A stretch of 10,933 nucleotides of DNA, taken from assembly GCA_012974315.1 (NCBI GenBank), contig JAAXQI010000065.1:1-10933 (forward strand), written 5' to 3'. The stretch comes from Desulfobacterales bacterium (GTDB lineage: Bacteria > Desulfobacterota > Desulfobulbia > Desulfobulbales > BM004). Every line of letters starts with the position of its first letter. Within the stretch, counting starts at the first letter, position 1. The notes beneath the pieces were generated by a model. The model made no database searches and was not told where the DNA came from. It was given only the letters and a program-made list of their open reading frames with translations. This document shows positions 5,821 to 10,933 of this stretch, piece after piece. The translations under genes and the position numbers were made by a program.

Positions 5821-5883
5821 ACAAATAATTTGTGCAGTTAAATCTGAAAATGGGAGAATTCCCATATATATTTTGGCCAAAAT
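5821..5883. promoter_or_regulatory. Cluster of three perfect inverted repeats, possible enhancer sites
   Basis: ACAAAT-A-ATTTGT (5821-5833), ATGGGA-GAAT-TCCCAT (5850-5865) and the gap-free palindrome ATTTTGGCCAAAAT (5870-5883) lie 120-185 bases before the sigma-54 promoter at 6005. That is the usual distance for activator (UAS) sites of NtrC-type proteins. The rest of 5884-6004 is AT-rich with no gene. Confidence 0.4.
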
Positions 5884-5988
5884 CCTGAATTTTTATTCAT
5901 TTTGATTGTCGCTAACATACTTAATATCTTGGATATTATTTTTTATTACCTGAACACGGCTATATTAAGCAGTTTCTAGGAAAAAAGC

Positions 5989-6004
5989 CTCAGGTCTGGA
6001 AAAG
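5989..6004 (+). repeat. 16-base direct repeat, left copy
   Basis: CTCAGGTCTGGAAAAG is identical to 6880-6895, and both copies follow an A-run. The left copy ends one base before the sigma-54 box; the right copy runs into the REP-like element. Together they flank the intact receiver-PilZ gene. Confidence 0.6.
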
Positions 6005-6020
6005 TGGTTCAGTTTTTGCT
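6005..6020 (+). promoter_or_regulatory. Sigma-54 promoter of the receiver-PilZ gene
   Basis: TGGTTCAGTTTTTGCT fits TGGCAC-N5-TTGC with GG and GC 10 bases apart. Transcription would start near 6031, about 70 bases before the ATG at 6101. The gene therefore needs an NtrC-type activator; the one encoded opposite (6986-8392) is the obvious candidate. Confidence 0.75.
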
Positions 6021-6100
6021 TTATAATATGATAATAATTGTTAGCAGTTGCACTTGTGTCTCAGAAACACTAAAATAATTTTACATAATAGACAGGCAAT

Positions 6101-6793
6101 ATGGCACAAAGTATACTTGTAGTCGACGATAACCAACTTTTACTCTATGGCCTGGCCAAAGCATTAAAATATAATTCTTATGCGGTGCAGACGGCGTCCA
6201 CTGGTCAAAAGGCGCTGAGAAAGCTCGCTTACTGCCCATTCGATCTCTGTATGCTTGACATTGATCTGCCGGATTTCAATGGTCTGGAGTTAATGAAGAT
6301 GGTTAAGGATTTCTGTCCCGATACCAAGATCATTATCATGACTGCAAGTAACCTTGACTCTTCCGAGGTAAGCGAAAATATTAGCACGGCCATTAGCAAT
6401 GGGGCCTGTCATTTTATTTCCAAACCTTTTGACCTTTGTGACATCAGACAAGTGGTAAAAAAGGTGCTGTCAGGGGAGGATGACTTTCATACCGGTTTCC
6501 GCTTCACCAGCAGCAGTTTTGAAAAAAAATCAAGAAGAAGTCCCAGAAAACCCTGTAGTGAAAAAATAGGTTTTCAGATGAGCGTCATTGATCAGGGAAA
6601 CTACACCCGCTGGTCAATGGAGGCGGAAGCAGTTGATATAAGCGACAGAGGCATAGGAGTGCTGAGCTCTTATCACTTAAAGGAATCTCAGGTAATCGGT
6701 TTTGATGAAAAAATGGACAACAAAACCGGTGTGGTCATGTGGAGTAAAACGATAGATGCAGACAAATGCAGGGTTGGGATTAAGTTTGCCTGA
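6101..6793 (+). CDS. Response regulator with receiver and PilZ domains
   Basis: A 230-residue cytoplasmic regulator. Residues 1-125 are a CheY-like receiver: acidic pair D9-D10, phosphoacceptor D53 (MLDIDLPD), T81 and K108 (FISKPF) are all present, so it can probably be phosphorylated. A basic linker (EKKSRRSPRKP, 141-151) leads to a PilZ domain (about 150-230) with DISDRGIG (179-186), matching D/NxSxxG, and R145xxxR149 in the linker as a likely RxxxR motif; these two motifs bind c-di-GMP in the family. The end CRVGIKFA is PilZ-like. No DNA-binding domain, so output is probably through protein contact. It has its own sigma-54 promoter and faces the NtrC regulator. Binding of c-di-GMP is inference. 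Confidence 0.85.
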   Translation: MAQSILVVDDNQLLLYGLAKALKYNSYAVQTASTGQKALRKLAYCPFDLCMLDIDLPDFNGLELMKMVKDFCPDTKIIIMTASNLDSSEVSENISTAISNGACHFISKPFDLCDIRQVVKKVLSGEDDFHTGFRFTSSSFEKKSRRSPRKPCSEKIGFQMSVIDQGNYTRWSMEAEAVDISDRGIGVLSSYHLKESQVIGFDEKMDNKTGVVMWSKTIDADKCRVGIKFA

Positions 6794-6840
6794 TTGTTGA
6801 AGATACCCATCCATCTATAATCTGTAGACCTTGGCCTTGA

Positions 6841-6956
6841 GTCATTTCGACCGCAGGGAGAAATCTTAAAAAAACAGTTCTCAGGTCTGGAAAAGATCTC
6901 TCCGTCCTGACGGCCGTTCGAGATGACAGGCTAAATTAAAGCCGTTCGAGATGACA
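6841..6956. repeat. REP/MITE-like imperfect inverted repeat element
   Basis: The left arm (6841-6867, GTCATTTCGACCGCAGGGAG onward) and the right arm (6893-6927, ending CGTTCGAGATGAC) are imperfect reverse complements of about 27-35 bases. The right end GCCGTTCGAGATGACA (6913-6928) is repeated exactly at 6941-6956. The words resemble an intergenic repeat I have seen in several anaerobes. Lying between two converging genes, it may also end transcription from both sides. Confidence 0.6.
6880..6895 (+). repeat. 16-base direct repeat, right copy
   Basis: CTCAGGTCTGGAAAAG, identical to 5989-6004. Its last three bases are shared with the start of the right arm of the REP-like element. Confidence 0.6.
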
Positions 6957-6985
6957 AAAAGGGTGGCTCGTCTGGATGACAGGAG

Positions 6986-8392
6986 TTACTTCAGCTTATA
7001 TTTTTTCGCCTGGTAGCGCAGGGTGTCATAGGAAATATTCAGCAATTGCGCTGTTTTGGTCTGGTTGTTGCCGGTTCGCTCCAAGGCCTGCTTGATCAAA
7101 TCCTTTTCCACTTCCTCAAGAGAAATGCCATTCTCAGGCAGGATAAGTCGCGCGTTTTTGCGTCTTTCGACTAACGACACAGTAGTTTGTCCTCCGCAAA
7201 TTTCCTGGGGCAGATGTTCAGGTCCTATGAGATCGGTGTTTGCAAGGACAACGCATCTTTCGATAACATTCTTCAATTCTCTGACATTACCTGGCCAGTT
7301 GTAATTATATAACCGTTCCTCTGCCTCGGCGCTTATGTCCTTGATGTTTTTTTTGCCATATTTCTGGTTGAACTGGTCAAGAAAATATTGGGCCAGCAGG
7401 GGAATGTCTTCACGTCTCTCGCGGAGAGGCGGCATGTGCAGGGAAAAAGTGCTCAAGCGGAAAAAAAGGTCCTCCCGGAAATCTTTGTCGGCAACGGCCT
7501 GCTTGAGTTCTCTGTTCGTTGTGGCGATTACGGTCACGTCAACCGAGAGATCGACCTTGCCACCCAGTCGACGGATTTTTCTGGTTTCCAGCACCCGCAG
7601 GAATTTACTCTGGAGATCGCCCCGTATATCACCGATTTCATCAAGAAGAATGGTGCCTCCGTCGGCCAGCTCAAACATGCCTTTTTTATCTGTTTTCGCA
7701 TCGGTGAAAGCCCATTTGGTATGACCAAAAAGCTCGCTTTCAATAAGGTTGTCCGGCAGAGCGGTACAGTTCACCGCTATATACGGCCCATCTTCACATT
7801 TTTCTCCCCGGCCTTGATGCAGCCAGTGATGCATGTAGCTGGCCAGGACTTCCTTGCCTGTCCCGGATTCTCCGGTGATAAGAATAGTAGGAACCCCTGC
7901 AAGTGCAATTGTTTTAGCGTTTTCTATAATATCCTTGATAACCTGGGATTTCCCCACCATTTCATGATGGGAATGGTCCATCCGTGTTTTTCTCAGATAC
8001 CGGACCTCATCCTTCAGTTTTGCTTTTTCGAGAACTCCTTTGATGACCATGATGACTTCGTCAACGTTAAAGGGCTTGGTCAGGTAATCACCGGCCCCGA
8101 CTTTCATGGCCCTGATTGCTGATTCTGCAGTATCATCGGCCGTCAGCATCACGACCTGGACATCGATACTATTTGCCATGATCTCACCCAGGATATCCAG
8201 GCCGGTCCGGTCTTCGCCCAGGTTGATGTCCAGCATCACAAGGTCGGGATGCCATGTCTCAATTTTCTTGATAATATCCTGGCTGCTTGTATGCATCTGG
8301 GTTTCAAATCCTTCATTCTTGAGGGCTCTGCCGAGCATGGTAACGATCAGTTCGTCATCATCAAGAAGAAAGATTCTGCCTTTTGTTTTCAT
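6986..8392 (-). CDS. NtrC-family sigma-54-dependent response regulator
   Basis: A 468-residue enhancer-binding regulator. Receiver (1-125): acidic D11-D13, phosphoacceptor D55 (LVMLDINL), T84, K106. AAA+ domain (about 143-380): Walker A GESGTGKE (174-181), Walker B GTILLDE (246-252), FREDLFFRL with arginine-finger candidates (R306, R312), NWPGNVREL. C-terminus: Fis-type helix-turn-helix (about 425-468, TKTAQLLNISYDTLRYQAKK). The sigma-54 contact loop reads WAFTDA (227-232) instead of GAFTGA: the second-glycine change to D is common in relatives, but tryptophan at the first glycine is unusual. ATG at 8392 overlaps the kinase stop by 4 bases, with AAGGGGG upstream. Cognate kinase: the gene just before it. 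Likely target: the promoter at 6005. Confidence 0.93.
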   Translation of the reverse strand: MKTKGRIFLLDDDELIVTMLGRALKNEGFETQMHTSSQDIIKKIETWHPDLVMLDINLGEDRTGLDILGEIMANSIDVQVVMLTADDTAESAIRAMKVGAGDYLTKPFNVDEVIMVIKGVLEKAKLKDEVRYLRKTRMDHSHHEMVGKSQVIKDIIENAKTIALAGVPTILITGESGTGKEVLASYMHHWLHQGRGEKCEDGPYIAVNCTALPDNLIESELFGHTKWAFTDAKTDKKGMFELADGGTILLDEIGDIRGDLQSKFLRVLETRKIRRLGGKVDLSVDVTVIATTNRELKQAVADKDFREDLFFRLSTFSLHMPPLRERREDIPLLAQYFLDQFNQKYGKKNIKDISAEAEERLYNYNWPGNVRELKNVIERCVVLANTDLIGPEHLPQEICGGQTTVSLVERRKNARLILPENGISLEEVEKDLIKQALERTGNNQTKTAQLLNISYDTLRYQAKKYKLK

Positions 8393-9858
8393 GGTGTTGC
8401 CCCCTTGCTTTCCTGTATCTCCGGTAACGTTATGACAAATGTCACTCCTACACCATCAGTATTATTGAAGACCTTGATGGTGCCGTTTTGCTGCTCAATA
8501 AGGCGTTTGCAGATCGCCAACCCCAGACCGGTCCCTTTTGTCTTGGTGGTGAAAAACGGATTAAATACCATATTGAGCTGCTCCGGGTCAACACCCTTGC
8601 CGGTGTCGGATATACGAATCTGCACGGAATCGGCTGGAGTTTTTTCGGTTTTTATGGTTATGGCTCCCTTTTCTGTTATGGCATCAATCCCGTTTAAGAT
8701 AAGGTTCAGAAACACCTGTTGCAGTTGCTCGGGATCAGCAAAAATATCCGGCATATCGGCAGCAAAGTCTGTGACAAAAAGGATGTCCTTGGTTAAACGG
8801 GATGTGTCGCTGGGGCTCCGGAGAGAAAACTTTGAAATTTTAATTATCGCACTCAGGATTTCGTGAATATTGATATAATGAGGCTGGGGCGTTGAGGGAC
8901 GGGCATAATTGAGCATATTTTTGAGCAATGAATCTATCCTGTTTATCTCATTGATGATTTTCAAAAATATTTCTTTGTCTTCCTGTTTGAGGTCCAATTC
9001 GTTTTTAAGCACCTCAATGGAGACCTTCATCCCTGCCAGGGGGTTTTTCACTTCATGGGCCAGTCCGGCGGCAAGCTCACCAATGGCGGCCAGACGCTCA
9101 GTCTGCTGGATCGTATTCTGCTGCTCGTTCAGTGAGACAGCCATTTCATTAAAGGAGGTGGCCATCTCTCGAAACTCGTCTTTTAATTGATCCTTTATTC
9201 TAAAGTCCAGCTTCCCTTCTTTAATTTTCCGGGTGGCGTTGTTCAGAGTTGTAACGGCTCGAGTAAACTGCCTGAGAAAAAAATGGAACGTAAAGAGAAG
9301 GAAAAGCGGACCGATTATCATAAGCGTAAAGAGGAAATGTTTTGTCTTATTAATATTGTTCCGTGCCTGGTAAATTCGCTGAGACGTTTTATGCGCAGAT
9401 GTTATGAGGATGCTGTTGACTTGTTCCACCACCGCCTGACCAATATCAAAGGCAAGTGTCTTCTCTATTTTAAGCCTTTGTTCATTCGCTCGCAGTGTAT
9501 AGATCCGGCTCAATTTTTTTATATACACATCAATCATGCTATTAAAACGGTCGAGGCGTTGTTTTACCTGTTCTTTATGGTGGCAATCCAGGCATCTCAT
9601 GGCCGTTTGATGCATTTCCTCCACGTGCTGGATAAAGGTATCAACCTGTCTGGCATGGGGAGTGTCCTTGAGGAGCAGATCTCCCTGAACCACAATGATT
9701 TTGTTCAGCAGGGTTTCTCGCAGAAATTCCACTTTATGGAGGGTGATTATAGTTTCGAGTTTGTCAGTTACCCCGTCGATTGATTTGCCTATATATATAC
9801 CTCCTGCCAGAAAGCAGAGAATGAGAAGGAACAAACCGAGGTAAATTTTCTTTTTCAT
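8389..9858 (-). CDS. Membrane sensor histidine kinase with CxxCH motif in its sensor domain
   Basis: A 489-residue kinase. Order: membrane helix at about 4-25; a helical periplasmic region (about 26-172) holding CLDCHH with C89-x-x-C92-H93, a haem-c attachment motif; second membrane helix at about 175-196; HAMP linker (about 197-247, EGKLDFRIKDQLKDEFREM); HisKA with phospho-acceptor H268 (LAHEVKNPL); HATPase with N box NLILNGIDA (N385, N389), DTGKG (418-422) and GTGLGL (442-447). No PAS domain. I chose ATG at 9858, giving MKKKIYLGLFLLILCFLAGG; the frame goes back to GTG 9882, but GGAGG lies inside that extension, 12 bases before the ATG. It overlaps the NtrC gene by 4 bases, so it is the clear partner. 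Haem binding is inferred from the motif. Confidence 0.92.
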   Translation of the reverse strand: MKKKIYLGLFLLILCFLAGGIYIGKSIDGVTDKLETIITLHKVEFLRETLLNKIIVVQGDLLLKDTPHARQVDTFIQHVEEMHQTAMRCLDCHHKEQVKQRLDRFNSMIDVYIKKLSRIYTLRANEQRLKIEKTLAFDIGQAVVEQVNSILITSAHKTSQRIYQARNNINKTKHFLFTLMIIGPLFLLFTFHFFLRQFTRAVTTLNNATRKIKEGKLDFRIKDQLKDEFREMATSFNEMAVSLNEQQNTIQQTERLAAIGELAAGLAHEVKNPLAGMKVSIEVLKNELDLKQEDKEIFLKIINEINRIDSLLKNMLNYARPSTPQPHYINIHEILSAIIKISKFSLRSPSDTSRLTKDILFVTDFAADMPDIFADPEQLQQVFLNLILNGIDAITEKGAITIKTEKTPADSVQIRISDTGKGVDPEQLNMVFNPFFTTKTKGTGLGLAICKRLIEQQNGTIKVFNNTDGVGVTFVITLPEIQESKGATP

Positions 9859-9958
9859 GGAATAAGGATGCCTCCAAAGCACCTGTTCTTATCATAAAAA
9901 TGTACAACTATAACCCTAAAAGGTTCAATAATTATCATGTGAGGCCTTAGCGTGGCCG

Positions 9959-10894
9959 CTAATCATTCGAGTAATTATATTTCGTGAGGTCGAGTCTGAT
10001 CTTTTCAGCATAGGTAAAAACAGGTTCATAGTCATTTATGGTAGTCGTGATAAACTTCTGGGCTCCGAAGTTAAGCAATATGTCTCTGCCTTGTTTGTCA
10101 TGGTCCATCTGCAGCAGGATATTTTGCAGCTTTATTTTGAGAGAGCTGTCGAGGTCTTTCCTGACAGCCAGCGCGTTGGCAGGAACCTGCGGTGACGTTG
10201 TCAAAATCTGCAGCTCATTTAAAATTCGTACATCTTTTGAAGCAAGCCGAAAATAGACGGTATTTTTTGCAGCGCCAATATCAGCCTTCCTATCGAGAAC
10301 ATCATAAATGGCATCCTCGTGGGTCCCGGCAAAATACGTTTCAGAAAACCATGACTGGAAATCCCCAATGCCAAGCTCAACAAAATAGTTGAGAGGCAGG
10401 AGCCAGCCTGCTGTCGTTGCCCTGTCCACAAACACAAAGGTTTTGCCCTTCATGTCATTCGCATCTTTTATGGAGCTGTCTTTTCTGACAAAAACCATAC
10501 CGTAGTATGTTGATGTGTTGTCAAGCCATAGCGGTCGTGCAAGAGGCTCCACTTCAAGTTTTTTGATTGCCATGGCGCCGGTAAAACTGCCGAAAAAAGC
10601 AGCGTCCAGCTTGCTGGAAGTAAAATTTTCTACGATGTTGCCGTAGCGGGAAAGCATCTTGAGTTCGACATCAATCCCCGCCTTTTCAGAAATATAGCGG
10701 GCAAGGGGTTCATGTCTTGCTTTCTGGCTGAACATATCCTGTTCCGGTATGAGTCCCAGGTAAAACTTCTCCAGGGCTGCAGCAGGACTCTCTGGCGGCA
10801 GTGGATCCTGTTGATCACTGCAACTGTTCATGATGGCCAGAAGAAGTATGGACGTAATTATCAGGATAGTGAATTTAAATGGCTTCAACCGCAT
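9959..10894 (-). CDS. PhnD-like periplasmic binding lipoprotein
   Basis: A 311-residue protein of the PhnD-like (phosphate/phosphite/phosphonate-type) solute-binding family. It begins with a signal sequence MRLKPFKFTILIITSILLLA ending in IMNSC, so C25 is a probable lipid anchor. The body has the two-lobe PhnD layout: KFYLGLIPEQD, DAAFFGSFTGAMA, YGMVFVRKDSSIKDANDMKGKTFVFVDR, ATTAGWLLPL, GTHEDAIYDVLDRKADIGA. No permease or ATPase gene is next to it; instead, a histidine kinase lies 100 bases downstream on the same strand, so it more likely delivers a ligand signal to the kinase than feeds transport. The ligand is unknown. ATG at 10894 has AAGAAAG upstream. The promoter probably lies beyond the window. 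Confidence 0.85.
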   Translation of the reverse strand: MRLKPFKFTILIITSILLLAIMNSCSDQQDPLPPESPAAALEKFYLGLIPEQDMFSQKARHEPLARYISEKAGIDVELKMLSRYGNIVENFTSSKLDAAFFGSFTGAMAIKKLEVEPLARPLWLDNTSTYYGMVFVRKDSSIKDANDMKGKTFVFVDRATTAGWLLPLNYFVELGIGDFQSWFSETYFAGTHEDAIYDVLDRKADIGAAKNTVYFRLASKDVRILNELQILTTSPQVPANALAVRKDLDSSLKIKLQNILLQMDHDKQGRDILLNFGAQKFITTTINDYEPVFTYAEKIRLDLTKYNYSND

Positions 10895-10933
10895 AGTATT
10901 CTTTCTTATGATACTTAATTATTAGGTGTTTCT

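Noticed and set aside
7388..8122. Long plus-strand open frame of 244 codons
   Set aside because: It lies wholly antisense to the NtrC regulator, whose domains are all clear, and its translation resembles no protein family.
9187..9783. Plus-strand open frame of 198 codons
   Set aside because: Antisense to the sensor part of the histidine kinase.
9859..9882. GTG 9882 start for the histidine kinase
   Set aside because: The extension contains the GGAGG that best serves ATG 9858, and it would put a polar stretch before the membrane helix.
9883..9958. Terminator between the PhnD-like gene and the kinase
   Set aside because: GGCC words there form no convincing stem with a T-run; nothing argues against read-through from one gene to the next.

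Overview
The gene set suggests a free-living Gram-negative bacterium, most likely a Desulfobacterota (deltaproteobacterial) anaerobe. The pointers are a meso-DAP murein recycling ligase (Mpl), NtrC-type regulators with sigma-54 promoters, a histidine kinase with a CxxCH haem-c motif in its sensor domain, a PhnD-like lipoprotein and chromosomal toxin-antitoxin modules. The lineage is inferred from protein style, not from a marker gene.

Left part (1-2420) is accessory DNA. Three type II toxin-antitoxin pairs lie in a row: Phd/YefM-YoeB (+), MazE-MazF (-) and a ribbon-helix-helix antitoxin with a ParE toxin (+). mazE and the RHH gene diverge from a 155-base region holding two near-consensus sigma-70 promoters and several perfect inverted repeats that look like autoregulatory operators. 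Degenerate heptamer tracts (NACTCCT-like) bracket the MazEF and ParDE pairs, and the right tract runs into the stop codon of mpl.

Middle (2415-4073, minus) holds mpl and, just upstream, a small unknown protein. A 490-base AT-rich gap follows, with a structured, T-tailed hairpin element and a sigma-54 promoter.

Right part (4485-10894) is a signalling region. On the minus strand a PhnD-like lipoprotein, a membrane histidine kinase and an NtrC-family response regulator run in that order and probably form an operon; the last two overlap by 4 bases. Facing the regulator is a receiver-PilZ protein with its own sigma-54 promoter. To its left lies a decayed copy of the same facing pair: a receiver-PilZ pseudogene with one nonsense codon and one 1-base deletion, and a C-terminal fragment of the NtrC regulator. 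The sigma-54 box is still intact in front of the dead copy. REP-like inverted repeats and a 16-base direct repeat surround the intact receiver-PilZ gene.

Working model (inference): the lipoprotein and the possibly haem-bearing kinase sense a periplasmic signal, the kinase phosphorylates the NtrC protein, and this drives sigma-54 transcription of the receiver-PilZ effector, which could join phosphorylation and c-di-GMP inputs. The NtrC protein has an altered sigma-54 contact loop (WAFTDA instead of GAFTGA), which makes the model worth testing.
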